This document shows, in pieces, positions 13,645-20,850 of a stretch of 24,557 nucleotides of DNA. The notes under the pieces are model-generated. The model saw nothing but the letters and a program-made list of their open reading frames with translations. It searched no databases and was not told the origin of the DNA. This DNA is from Sva-07 sp031426215 (GTDB lineage Bacteria; Actinomycetota; Acidimicrobiia; Acidimicrobiales; Ilumatobacteraceae), in contig JANPKU010000189.1 of assembly GCA_031426215.1 (NCBI GenBank), positions 1-24,557 on the forward strand. The letters run 5' to 3'. The translations under genes and the position numbers were made by a program. Each line of letters opens with the position of its first letter. Positions within the stretch are counted from its first letter, which is position 1.

Positions 13645-14283
13645 TCAACGTACAGGGCCCGATGGCGTCCGGTCCACGGCACGGCGTCGTGACCACACGA
13701 ACCACCCGACCACGACGACAATGACGGCGACCACGATGTACTGGAACCACGACAGCACCGGTTCCACGGTCTCCCAGCGCGAACGCAACAGGTAGCCGGC
13801 GCCGATGAGGGCAGTGTTCCAGATGGCGGAGCCTATGGCGGTGTACACGATGAACGGGCCCAACGGCATACGGCGGAAGCCCGCAGGGATCGAGATCAAC
13901 GAGCGGATCAGCGGGATGCATCGGCAGACCAGCACTGCTCGTGTGCTGTATCGGTCGAACCAACGCTCGGCTTTGATCACGTCGTCGGTGGTGATCCGCA
14001 ACCAGCGTCCGTAGCGGACGAGGATCTGCCCGACTCGATCCGGTCCGACCCACGCCGACAGCCCGTACAGGATGAGGGCGCCGACGAGTGATCCGATGGT
14101 CGCCGCCACGATCATCCCGATCAGGTTGGCGTCGCCGTCGCTTGCGACGAAGCCGGCGAAGGGCAGGACGATCTCGGACGGGATCGGTGGAAAGACGTTC
14201 TCGAGCGCCACCAGAAGTGCCACACCGAGGTAGCCCAACGAGTTGATGACGTCGGTGACCCAGTCGGCCAGGTTCGACAGCAC
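13645..14283 (-). CDS. DedA-family membrane protein
   Basis: A 212-residue integral membrane protein with the DedA signature: ALENVFPPIPSEIVLPFAGF near the N-terminus (re-entrant loop with conserved Glu), GSLVGALILYGLSAW, and the RCIPLIRSLISIPAGFRRM segment with its essential arginines. It has about five or six hydrophobic segments and a basic C-terminal tail. DedA proteins are undecaprenyl-phosphate or phospholipid translocases/flippases that help maintain the proton gradient. The GTG start at 14281-14283 gives the normal length. Its stop lies immediately before the OB-fold start. Confidence 0.92.
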   Translation of the reverse strand: MLSNLADWVTDVINSLGYLGVALLVALENVFPPIPSEIVLPFAGFVASDGDANLIGMIVAATIGSLVGALILYGLSAWVGPDRVGQILVRYGRWLRITTDDVIKAERWFDRYSTRAVLVCRCIPLIRSLISIPAGFRRMPLGPFIVYTAIGSAIWNTALIGAGYLLRSRWETVEPVLSWFQYIVVAVIVVVVGWFVWSRRRAVDRTPSGPVR

Positions 14284-14303
14284 GGCCGCATCCTAGGGTT
14301 GCG

Positions 14304-14336
14304 CATCTCGATTGGGGTCAGACCCCAATCGAGATG
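14304..14336. repeat. 33-base palindrome, copy A (15-base perfect arms, CAG centre)
   Basis: Arms 14304-14318 and 14322-14336 are exact inverted copies centred on GGGGTCAGACCCC. A second member of the family lies at 17683-17715. This copy is between the dedA start and the DUF952 stop, where it could fold at the end of the DUF952 message. The reuse inside a gene elsewhere shows that it is a dispersed element. GGGGTCAGACCCC-centred palindromes resemble REP sequences mobilised by RAYT-type Y1 transposases, but no such transposase is in the window. Confidence 0.85.
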
Positions 14337-14352
14337 TGGCATGTTCGGGGAG

Positions 14353-14745
14353 TCAGAGGTTCTCGGTGGACCAGTGCGTGCCGGAGGGCCGATGCCACGA
14401 CACTGCCAGGTTGACCGCAGCGACCGGGACCGGGCCGTAGATGTGTGGGAACAGCACGTCGACGTCGCCTCCAGGAGATTCCCAGACGATGGTCGACGGC
14501 ACGAGGTGCGGGTCGATCGTCAAGACGACCAGCTGGTCGAGATCGCCGTAGAAGCGGTTCGCCGTGCCGGTGATCTGTTCACGCGTCGAGCAGTGGATGA
14601 AGCCTTCCTGTTCGAGCGTGACCCCACGAGTCGACATCGTGTACTCGCCGACGGTGAATGCCGACACCCAGTCGTCGGGAACGGCGAGATGGAAGATCGG
14701 TTCGTCGCGGGAAGTCGGCTCGGACACAGGCACAGTCACGGTCAC
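14353..14745 (-). CDS. DUF952 family protein
   Basis: A 130-residue protein matching DUF952: PIFHLAVPDDWVSAFTVGEY, the EGFIHCSTREQI motif with its His and Cys, VVLTIDPHLV, VWESPGGDVDVLFPHIYGPV, and a C-terminal AVNLAVSW. These small proteins are sometimes annotated as glutathione S-transferase-like; their activity is unknown. GTG 14745 overlaps the photolyase stop by GTGA, so it is translated with the photolyase. Confidence 0.87.
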   Translation of the reverse strand: MTVTVPVSEPTSRDEPIFHLAVPDDWVSAFTVGEYTMSTRGVTLEQEGFIHCSTREQITGTANRFYGDLDQLVVLTIDPHLVPSTIVWESPGGDVDVLFPHIYGPVPVAAVNLAVSWHRPSGTHWSTENL

Positions 14746-16250
14746 AGCGTGCCGTCGTCGAGACGCCGACGCACCTCGACAGCGCGCTCGCGCACCGCTG
14801 GCAGGTCCGACAGTTGCTCGGAAGCACGCACCTGGCGGGCAACCCGGGGGTTCTTCACCAACAGGTCGTGGTGCCGAGCAAGGAAATCCCAGTACAGCGT
14901 GGTGAACGGGCAGGCGTCGTCGCCGACTCGCTGCTTGCGGTCGTAGCGACAGGTGCCGCAGTAGTCGCTCATCTTGTCGATGTAGTTGCCGCCGGCGGCG
15001 TATGGCTTGGTGGCCATCATTCCGCCGTCGGCCCACTGGCTCATGCCGATCACGTTCGGCAACATCACCCACTCGGCGCCGTCGATGAAGCTCGACCACA
15101 TCCACTCGGTCATCTCCCACGGATCGACGCCGTGCAACATCGCCAGGTTGCCGAGCACCATCAGCCGTTGGATGTGGTGGTTGTAGGCACGGTCGTGCAG
15201 CGTCGACATGCAGTTCCCCACACAGTTCATGTCGGTGGTCGCCTCGCCACGGAACACCGGCGGCACCGGGCGGTCGGCGTCGAGTGCGTTGCGGTCGCGA
15301 TACCCGGGCATCCACAGCCAGTAGACGCCCCACACGTACTCGCGCCATCCGATCACCTGACGGATGAACCCTTCAGCCGATGCGATCGGGATCCGGCCCT
15401 CGTCGTAGGCATCTTGCACCGCGTCGCAGACTTCTTCTGGCAGCAGCAACCCGACGTTGAGGTACGGAGACAGAACCGAGTGGGCGAGATGCCACGACCG
15501 CTCGACCATGGCGTCCTCGTGTGGTCCGAACATGGGCAGCGCGTGGTCGATGAAGTTCCGCAGACGCAGCATCGCGTCGAGCCGAGTGGTTGCCCACGTG
15601 CCGTCAGGTTCAGCTCCCCAGCAGTCGTCGGGGAGGTCGTCGAGCACTGCACGGTCGAGGTCGTCGAGTGAGGAGTGTTGGGGATCAGGCCAAGGGTTGC
15701 CCGACTTCGGGGGACGCTCGCGGTTCTCGTCGTCGAAGTTCCAGCGACCAGCGACCGGCTCGTCACCGTCCATCAGGTATCCGAGGCGACGGCGCTGCCA
15801 GCGGTAAAAGTCCTCCATCTTGAGCTGGCGTCGCCCGTCGGCCCAGGTGGCGAAGTCGTCGTAGTGGCAGAGGAACTGGTTCGAGCGCACGACGTTGACG
15901 CCGAGATCACGCAGCAGTTCGAGTCCGTCCCAACTCGCCGGCTCGGTGGCGACGACCTTGGATGGTGAGAACTCGGCTACATGCTCGTGGTACCCGGACC
16001 GCAACGAGTCGGCGTGGCGGTAGTCGACGTCGAACCCGGCGGAACGGAGCTCGTCGGCGAATCGTCGCATCGAAGCGAGAACGAAGTGTGCACGCTGGCG
16101 ATGCCACCGCTTGCCGGCGAGCTTGGCGGTGCTCTCGATCATCAGTACCCGATGCGTCTCGGGCGTTGCGTCGCGTAAGGCGCCGATCTGTCGGTTGAGT
16201 TGGTCGCCGAGCACCCACACGGTTGCGTGGGCGGCTGATGAGGTGGTCAC
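14742..16250 (-). CDS. Iron-sulfur photolyase/cryptochrome (FeS-BCP, (6-4)-photolyase type)
   Basis: A 502-residue photolyase-related protein of the prokaryotic iron-sulfur class that includes Agrobacterium PhrB. The N-terminal domain begins TVWVLGDQLN. The FAD-binding C-terminal half holds the four cluster cysteines Cys343 (MNC), Cys431, Cys434 and Cys447, whose spacings (88, 3, 13) equal those recalled for PhrB Cys350/438/441/454. HHIQRLMVLGN at about 358-368 carries the paired histidines typical of (6-4) repair. The enzyme binds FAD and a [4Fe-4S] cluster and uses blue light to reverse UV lesions; a cryptochrome-only role is possible. GTG 16250 overlaps the STAS stop by GTGA, and its own stop overlaps the DUF952 gene by GTGA. 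Confidence 0.92.
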   Translation of the reverse strand: MTTSSAAHATVWVLGDQLNRQIGALRDATPETHRVLMIESTAKLAGKRWHRQRAHFVLASMRRFADELRSAGFDVDYRHADSLRSGYHEHVAEFSPSKVVATEPASWDGLELLRDLGVNVVRSNQFLCHYDDFATWADGRRQLKMEDFYRWQRRRLGYLMDGDEPVAGRWNFDDENRERPPKSGNPWPDPQHSSLDDLDRAVLDDLPDDCWGAEPDGTWATTRLDAMLRLRNFIDHALPMFGPHEDAMVERSWHLAHSVLSPYLNVGLLLPEEVCDAVQDAYDEGRIPIASAEGFIRQVIGWREYVWGVYWLWMPGYRDRNALDADRPVPPVFRGEATTDMNCVGNCMSTLHDRAYNHHIQRLMVLGNLAMLHGVDPWEMTEWMWSSFIDGAEWVMLPNVIGMSQWADGGMMATKPYAAGGNYIDKMSDYCGTCRYDRKQRVGDDACPFTTLYWDFLARHHDLLVKNPRVARQVRASEQLSDLPAVRERAVEVRRRLDDGTL

Positions 16251-16570
16251 GCGATCGAGGCGCGGACAGCGACCGCACGGTCGAATCGGGTTCGGGCGAG
16301 CCGATCGCGCAACGCTTCCCGGGTGCACACCACTTCGAGCTCGCCGCCGGCTTCCCTGGCTGCAGCGGCGGCGCCCAGCAGCACCCCGAGTCCGGCGTCG
16401 TCGAGCACGGTGACGGCATCGAGGTCGACCAGCAGCGTGACGGCGTGGTGCTGTCGTACTGCCCTGGCGAGGTCGTCATGGAGGTGACCGACCGACGCCA
16501 GGTCGACGGCACCGTCGACGGTCACTACGACGAAGCCGCCCACGTTGTCGAGCGTGGTGTGCACCTGCAT
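16247..16570 (-). CDS. STAS-domain protein (anti-anti-sigma-like) with Asp at the phosphoserine position
   Basis: A 107-residue single STAS domain. FVVVTVDGAVDLAS opens the fold, and LLVDLDAVTVLDDAGLGVLLGAA is the switch helix region. Classical members (SpoIIAA, RsbV, BldG) read D-S-[S/T]-G-L-G here and are inactivated by phosphorylation of that Ser; this protein reads D57-D58-A59-G60. The switch residue is therefore a fixed Asp with no neighbouring Ser/Thr. No anti-sigma kinase lies beside it. In Streptomyces the STAS gene bldG is also near topA and the tad-like genes, so this could be its orthologue by position. It starts at ATG 16570 with little ribosome site, 35 bases after the TadE-like gene, and is coupled to the photolyase by GTGA. 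Confidence 0.88.
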   Translation of the reverse strand: MQVHTTLDNVGGFVVVTVDGAVDLASVGHLHDDLARAVRQHHAVTLLVDLDAVTVLDDAGLGVLLGAAAAAREAGGELEVVCTREALRDRLARTRFDRAVAVRASIA

Positions 16571-16605
16571 GGTTGTTCAGGCTACGGCGGCCGAATCGTC
16601 GGAGT

Positions 16606-17046
16606 TCACGGCGGTTCGAGCGCCATCGTGGCCGATGCGACGTGGGTGACCGGGCCGATCATCGATCCGATGATCGCCACGTCGACTGGGTCGACGTAGG
16701 TGACCGTCACGGTGACGGTGGTGGCATCACGGGTCGTTGCAACCTCGAGGGGCAGCGCCACAGCGCGGGTGGCGGCACCTGTGGCGGCCGCTGCGGGATT
16801 CGCTGCGACGGCTGCAGCGCGTGCACCTTCGCGGGCCGCGAGTTCGACGGCGAGTTCGTTGCGCACAGCGACCCCGACGAGCACGACTCCGAGCACCATC
16901 ACCACCACGATCGGTAACGCCAGGGCGAACTCGACCGAGGCCTGGCCACAACTGCCTCGGAGCCGGTCCGGCGGGGCGGCGCTCCGAGGCGCCACCCCGC
17001 GACGCAGAGTCGATGTGGCGCGTTCAGATCTTGTCGATGACGGCAT
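16606..17046 (-). CDS. TadE-like pseudopilin
   Basis: 146 residues from ATG 17046. A basic N-terminal leader of about 34 residues ends in CG, followed by QASVEFALALPIVVVMVLG, so the Flp-type prepilin peptidase motif G/xxxxEF has Glu at +5 and Phe at +6. A hydrophobic helix, an alanine-rich stretch and a beta-rich C-terminus (TVTVTVTYVDPVD) follow. TadE pseudopilins assemble with Flp pilin in tight-adherence pili. The start is uncertain: ATG 17046 overlaps the flp gene by 23 bases, and GTG 16995 would remove the overlap. Only one TadE-type gene is present, where mycobacteria have two. Confidence 0.82.
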   Translation of the reverse strand: MPSSTRSERATSTLRRGVAPRSAAPPDRLRGSCGQASVEFALALPIVVVMVLGVVLVGVAVRNELAVELAAREGARAAAVAANPAAAATGAATRAVALPLEVATTRDATTVTVTVTYVDPVDVAIIGSMIGPVTHVASATMALEPP

Positions 17047-17275
17047 CGATCACACCGTTGAAGAGCCGGCCGATGCGTTGAGCGCCACCGCCAGCGGTCG
17101 CCCAGGCAACGACCATCAAACCGACCAGGGCGGCGGCCAGCAGGACAAGTGCGTACTCGGTCGTTGCCTGCCCGCGGTCGTCGCCGAGGGCGCGTCGCGG
17201 AGCGGAGGTGGGCGGCCCGGGGAAGAGCGCGGTGTACAGGTGGACGTACAACATGAGGCTGACGTTTGAGGGCAT
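17024..17275 (-). CDS. Flp-type prepilin (small pilin subunit)
   Basis: 83 residues. A leader of about 35 residues ends in RG, followed by QATTEYALVLLAAALVGLMV, giving the type IVb prepilin motif G/xxxxEY (Glu +5, Tyr +6). The mature peptide is about 48 residues, mostly one hydrophobic helix plus an amphipathic end (IGRLFNGVIDAVIDKI). The leader is longer than typical Flp leaders, as in the DUF4244-type actinobacterial proteins. ATG 17275 is backed by GGGAG six bases upstream. It is the major pilin candidate of this tad locus; the peptidase (TadV/CpaA) is not in the window. Confidence 0.85.
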   Translation of the reverse strand: MPSNVSLMLYVHLYTALFPGPPTSAPRRALGDDRGQATTEYALVLLAAALVGLMVVAWATAGGGAQRIGRLFNGVIDAVIDKI

Positions 17276-17317
17276 CGGTGCTCCCGTTCGAGAAATGAGT
17301 CAATGGTCGGTGGTTGG

Positions 17318-18142
17318 TCACCAGGCGGTTGCGCCGAGTGACGACAGTGCGGCGATCACGGCGGGAGCGATCGCGAGGAGGACGAACGACGGCAACGTGC
17401 AGACCACCAGCGGGAACGACAATCGAATCGGGAGCTTGCGCGCGTCTGCCTGATCGAGACGTCGACGGGTGGAGCGGACCTCTCCGGCCAGCTGGTCGAG
17501 TACCGGCCCGATGGGGAGGCCGTGGCGGTCGCTCGTGGCGATCACGTCGGCGAGTCCGCCGGCCTGCGTTCCCAGACGCTCTGGCAGGGCGCTCAGCGCG
17601 TCGGCGAACGGCTGCCCCCGCTCGGTCCGTCGGACCACCTCGCCGAAGGCATCACTGATGACGCGCACCGCAGCCGCGTGAGCGTCTCGATCGGGGTCTG
17701 ACCCCGATCGAGACGACCGCGATCGAGAACGGGCGAGGTCGCAGACGGCTTGGTACGGGGTGAGTCCGGCTCGCACGCTGAGGACCAACAGGTCCATCGC
17801 GTCGGGCAGGGCCCGCTCGACCAGCGCCCGCTGCCGGCGGGCAGTGCCAAGCGGAGCCAGTCGTCGGACCAACAGTGCGGTCGCGATCACGAACACCGCA
17901 ACCACGACGCCGAGTACCAGGATGCCGACGAGCGATGCTGCCACGCCGATGATGGTCCGGATGGTTCGCCATCCAAACGGTCCGTTGCTCGTCGCTCTCG
18001 AGTACGTGGTGGGCGAGTCATCGATCAGTCGTCGCGCCGGTCGGGTGACCCGCGGACGGACGACCCCGCCGATGACGAGGGCACCGATGGCGGCAGCTGT
18101 TCCGGCACCTGTCGGACCGATCGACGACCACACGGTGCTCAC
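17318..18142 (-). CDS. tadC: TadC-like inner-membrane pilus platform protein (T2SS F domain)
   Basis: 274 residues. Two hydrophobic segments near the N-terminus are followed by the T2SS-F domain with ALPDAMDLLVLSVRAGLTPYQAV, FADALSALPERLG and a C-terminal hydrophobic pair (FPLVVCTLPSFVLLAIAPAVIAAL). GTG 18142 overlaps tadB by GTGA. Between the helix ending DLARSRSR and HAAAVRVISDAFG sits a Ser/Arg/Asp-rich stretch (SSRSGSDPDRDA) encoded by a 33-base palindrome (17683-17715). It falls in the soluble loop and keeps the frame open, so the protein is probably functional. TadB and TadC form the membrane base of the tad pilus motor. Confidence 0.85.
   Translation of the reverse strand: MSTVWSSIGPTGAGTAAAIGALVIGGVVRPRVTRPARRLIDDSPTTYSRATSNGPFGWRTIRTIIGVAASLVGILVLGVVVAVFVIATALLVRRLAPLGTARRQRALVERALPDAMDLLVLSVRAGLTPYQAVCDLARSRSRSSRSGSDPDRDAHAAAVRVISDAFGEVVRRTERGQPFADALSALPERLGTQAGGLADVIATSDRHGLPIGPVLDQLAGEVRSTRRRLDQADARKLPIRLSFPLVVCTLPSFVLLAIAPAVIAALSSLGATAW
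17683..17715. repeat. 33-base palindrome, copy B, inside the tadC coding sequence
   Basis: Arms 17683-17697 and 17701-17715 are exact inverted copies around CTG. The element matches copy A (14304-14336) apart from a few paired changes: A/T pairs at two arm positions are G/C here, and the centre is CTG rather than CAG. The paired changes keep both arms complementary, which points to selection on, or copying as, a hairpin. It lies in frame within tadC. Confidence 0.88.
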
Positions 18143-18843
18143 GCGGACGCCCGGACGATTCGGTTCATCCACCACCAACCGGCCGCATTCAACAGCAGCC
18201 CGACACCGATGCATGTCGCGCCGGTCGACGACGTCGTCACCGAGCGGACGTCGGTGTCGGCGACGACGAGCACGCCCAGCATCAGCAGCGGGACGGCGGT
18301 CATCACGTGCGTGGCCAGCCGCGCCTGCGCAGACTGGGTCGAGCGTTCCTCGAGGTCGGCGGTCCGTTGGCGCAGCAGCATTGCGGCGCGGTCGATCGAC
18401 GCTGCCGAGGGTCCACCGACTCGGCTCGCCGTGGCGAGTACGCCGAGCGCGAGTTCGAGGTGCGGACCGGGAGTGTGTACGCGATCGATTGCGTCGACGA
18501 TCGATTGACCCCGATCGATCCCCAGCAGCATGGGTGAGGTCACACGCTCGATCGAGGCATCGCTGGGGGCATCGGTGACGGCGCTTCGTAAGGATGAACC
18601 CGAACGAACACGTCGGGCGATGTCGTCACACCAGTCGCCGACCGCGCGGGCCGAGGGTTGCCGGTGACGTGCTCGTCGCCTCGTCCACGCAATGACGAGG
18701 GCATCGACGCGAGACGCTGACGCCGTGGTCTCGGACTGGTGACGTCGGGGTCGAGGACGCATCGCAACCGCGGCGACGAAGACGGCCGCGAACCCGAGAA
18801 CCATCGCCGTCATGAGCGAGGCGTCCTCGGGACGAGCGAGCAT
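18139..18843 (-). CDS. tadB: TadB-like inner-membrane pilus platform protein (T2SS F domain)
   Basis: 234 residues. One N-terminal hydrophobic segment (MVLGFAAVFVAAVAM), a cytoplasmic T2SS-F region (RRVRSGSSLRSAV, then GPHLELALGVLATASRVGGPSAASIDRAA split by helices), and two C-terminal hydrophobic segments (VMTAVPLLMLGVLVVAD, IGVGLLLNAAGWWWM). It partners TadC and the TadA ATPase. ATG 18843 begins four bases after the tadA stop; Met at residue 11 is an alternative start. The stop overlaps tadC by GTGA. Confidence 0.82.
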   Translation of the reverse strand: MLARPEDASLMTAMVLGFAAVFVAAVAMRPRPRRHQSETTASASRVDALVIAWTRRRARHRQPSARAVGDWCDDIARRVRSGSSLRSAVTDAPSDASIERVTSPMLLGIDRGQSIVDAIDRVHTPGPHLELALGVLATASRVGGPSAASIDRAAMLLRQRTADLEERSTQSAQARLATHVMTAVPLLMLGVLVVADTDVRSVTTSSTGATCIGVGLLLNAAGWWWMNRIVRASA

Positions 18844-18847
18844 CCCA

Positions 18848-20005
18848 TCACCGTCGGGCTCGACTGGGTGTGTCGACGATCACGAGTTCGCCGCCTCGGT
18901 CGAGACGGGCGAGTGTGCGCAGTGAGGGTCCCCCGTCGGGTTCTCCGGCCAGCGAGCGAGACCGGCCGTCGGTCGTCGAGGGTGGGATGACTTCGGCGAT
19001 CTCGGTGATCCTGCGGCGTGCGTCGGCGTCACGTTCGACGTGGACGACCACATCGATCGAGCGGGCGAGTTGGTGACGGATTGCAGCGAGCGGCCACGTC
19101 GGAGCGGCCTGGAGGACGAGCGATTCGAGTCGCAACATGGCGTCGGTCGGGCCGTTGGCGTGACAGGTGGCGATCGAACCGTCGTGGCCGGTGTTCATTG
19201 CCTGCACCAGTGCCAGCACCTCGTCGCCGCGGACCTCGCCGACCACGATCCGGTCGGGTCGGAGTCGCAGTGCGGTGCGTACCAACTGCGCGAGGTCGAT
19301 CGCCTCCGGTCCGTCGACGGTCGGCGGCCGAGCTTCGAGTCGCACTGCGTGAGGGTGACGAACGGGGAGTTCGGTCGTGTCCTCCACCACCACGAGTCGT
19401 TGCGATGGAGACACCTCGTCGAGCAGTGCCGCGACCAAGGAGGTCTTGCCAGACGACGTTGCGCCGGACACGACGAGGTTGCATCGATCGAGGAGGAGCT
19501 GTTGGAGCAACGCTTCGCCGGCGGGCACGGTGAACGCCTCGAGCGTGATGATCCGGTGGCGGAACCGACGGATCGAGAGCATCGGTCCGTCGACGGCGAT
19601 CGGTGGGAGCACGGCGCAGACACGAGAACCGTCGGCGAGTCGAGCGTCGACGATCGGTGAGCTGCGGTCGATGCGTCGCCCCAGTGGGGCGAGGACTCGC
19701 TCGATCAGCAGTCCGACTCCCTCGGCGCCGAGCGTGCCGACGAACTGCAAGGTTCCGGCGCGGTCGATCCAGATCTCGCGTCCAGCGTTGACCAGTACCT
19801 CGTCGACCGTTTCGTCTCGGACATAGGCGTCGAGTTCACCCAGCCCGCGCAGGTGGGCGATCGCCCGGTCGGTGAGCAGCGTCCTGTCGTCGGTGGAGCA
19901 CAGCGGGGCAAGCCGTCGGACCTGGGCTTCGACCAGCGGTGTCGGGTCACCGGGCTCGTCGGCGACCAGTTCGCACACCGTTCGTACCAGGTCGTGGTGG
20001 TTCAC
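18848..20005 (-). CDS. tadA: TadA/CpaF-type secretion ATPase
   Basis: 385 residues of a type II/IV secretion ATPase that powers tad pilus assembly. All four motifs are visible: Walker A GATSSGKTS (181-189), Asp box VVVEDTTEL (205-213), Walker B LRPDRIVVGEVRGDE (248-262), and His box GHDGSIATCHANG (273-285). The N-terminal domain contains the CpaF-like VDEVLVNAGREIWIDR. GTG 20005 overlaps the ssd-like gene's stop by GTGA. The longer open frame upstream is antisense to nothing conserved and was not used. Confidence 0.94.
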   Translation of the reverse strand: MNHHDLVRTVCELVADEPGDPTPLVEAQVRRLAPLCSTDDRTLLTDRAIAHLRGLGELDAYVRDETVDEVLVNAGREIWIDRAGTLQFVGTLGAEGVGLLIERVLAPLGRRIDRSSPIVDARLADGSRVCAVLPPIAVDGPMLSIRRFRHRIITLEAFTVPAGEALLQQLLLDRCNLVVSGATSSGKTSLVAALLDEVSPSQRLVVVEDTTELPVRHPHAVRLEARPPTVDGPEAIDLAQLVRTALRLRPDRIVVGEVRGDEVLALVQAMNTGHDGSIATCHANGPTDAMLRLESLVLQAAPTWPLAAIRHQLARSIDVVVHVERDADARRRITEIAEVIPPSTTDGRSRSLAGEPDGGPSLRTLARLDRGGELVIVDTPSRARR

Positions 20006-20667
20006 GCTGCAACCTTGCGGAGTTCGCGCGTCATCACGCGCGGGAGTCGGCAGGCGAGAAGCCCGGCGTCGACGGCGCGTGACACGCTCGGGTCGAAGCT
20101 CACGATTGCTTCGACGGGCACGCCGAGTGCGTGTTCGACGTCGCGTTGCGCGAGACCGTGACCGGGTTCGTCGACCAGGATCACGCCGGTGGGCCGAATC
20201 TGGCTCCGTACCGCCCGGCGAAGCGACAGGTAGCACGGGCGGGTGACGAGCAATGATCGAGCGGCTCGCGCAGCCAGCGGCTCGGGCGGGATGCGGGTGC
20301 CGACGTCGACGGTGACGTCGCAACCCCACTGGTTCGACCAATCGTGCAACCAGTCGCCGAGCGTGGCCCAACGATCGGATTGCGGATGGGCCCCGTCGAG
20401 GCGACCGTCGAACGTCACGGCCCGCCACGGCAGGAGCCATGTCCGGGGCCCGATGTCGATCAGCAGGTCGGCGAGATGGTCGGCGGTCGTGTCGCTCGCC
20501 AACCACTCGGCCACGCCGGGCCGGTCGGGTTCGGGCACGCCGAGGACGGCGGGAATCTCGCCGTCGAGGTCGACGAGCAGTGAGGGTCGCGGCGAACTCA
20601 GTGCGAGTGCAGCTGCGACGACCGTGGTTCCGCTCCCGCCCTTGGCGGCCCAGCAGAGTGTGACCAT
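20002..20667 (-). CDS. Ssd/CpaE/TadZ-like MinD-family protein
   Basis: 221 residues with a MinD/ParA-like start, WAAKGGSGTTVVAAALAL (K9-GGSG-TT). The signature Lys9 of deviant Walker A is present, but the second Lys (KGGxGKT) is Thr14, as seen in other actinobacterial septum-site-determining-like (Ssd/CpaE) proteins. PSLLVDLDGEIPAVLG and TVDVGTRIPPEPLAARAARSLLVTRPC match the Walker B and switch regions. In the tad pathway CpaE/TadZ places the machine at the cell pole, and in mycobacteria Ssd affects division. ATG 20667 follows GGGGGAA; a start about nine codons upstream is possible. It is the first gene of the tad unit, divergent from the PH-domain pair. Confidence 0.83.
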   Translation of the reverse strand: MVTLCWAAKGGSGTTVVAAALALSSPRPSLLVDLDGEIPAVLGVPEPDRPGVAEWLASDTTADHLADLLIDIGPRTWLLPWRAVTFDGRLDGAHPQSDRWATLGDWLHDWSNQWGCDVTVDVGTRIPPEPLAARAARSLLVTRPCYLSLRRAVRSQIRPTGVILVDEPGHGLAQRDVEHALGVPVEAIVSFDPSVSRAVDAGLLACRLPRVMTRELRKVAA

Positions 20668-20778
20668 GACGTTCCCCCGATCAGCGGGTGGATGCATGGG
20701 GAGAGTCGGTGAGGCGAGAGTACCGACGTGACGTGTGCTCCGCAACGCCGCGATCGCTGAGCATCGTCGGGCGGTTGA

Positions 20779-20823
20779 TCTGTGCGGTTCTGGTTGCGGA
20801 GTGAGCGACCGCGACCGCACAGA
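20779..20823. promoter_or_regulatory. 45-base hairpin in the ssd/PH-gene divergent region
   Basis: A perfect 10-base outer stem (TCTGTGCGGT 20779-20788 with ACCGCACAGA 20814-20823) is separated by a symmetric 3x3 internal loop from a 6-base inner stem (GGTTGC/GCGACC with one wobble) and a 7-base loop. It ends 28 bases before the PH-domain gene start, so it may be a leader structure of that message, or an operator for either direction. Confidence 0.5.
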
Positions 20824-20850
20824 CCTGGGAGACGGGTTGAATGAAGCGAG

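Noticed and set aside
17683..17715. The palindrome in tadC as a transcription terminator
   Set aside because: It lies in the middle of an intact gene with no T-run. Related sequence elsewhere marks it as a repeat element.
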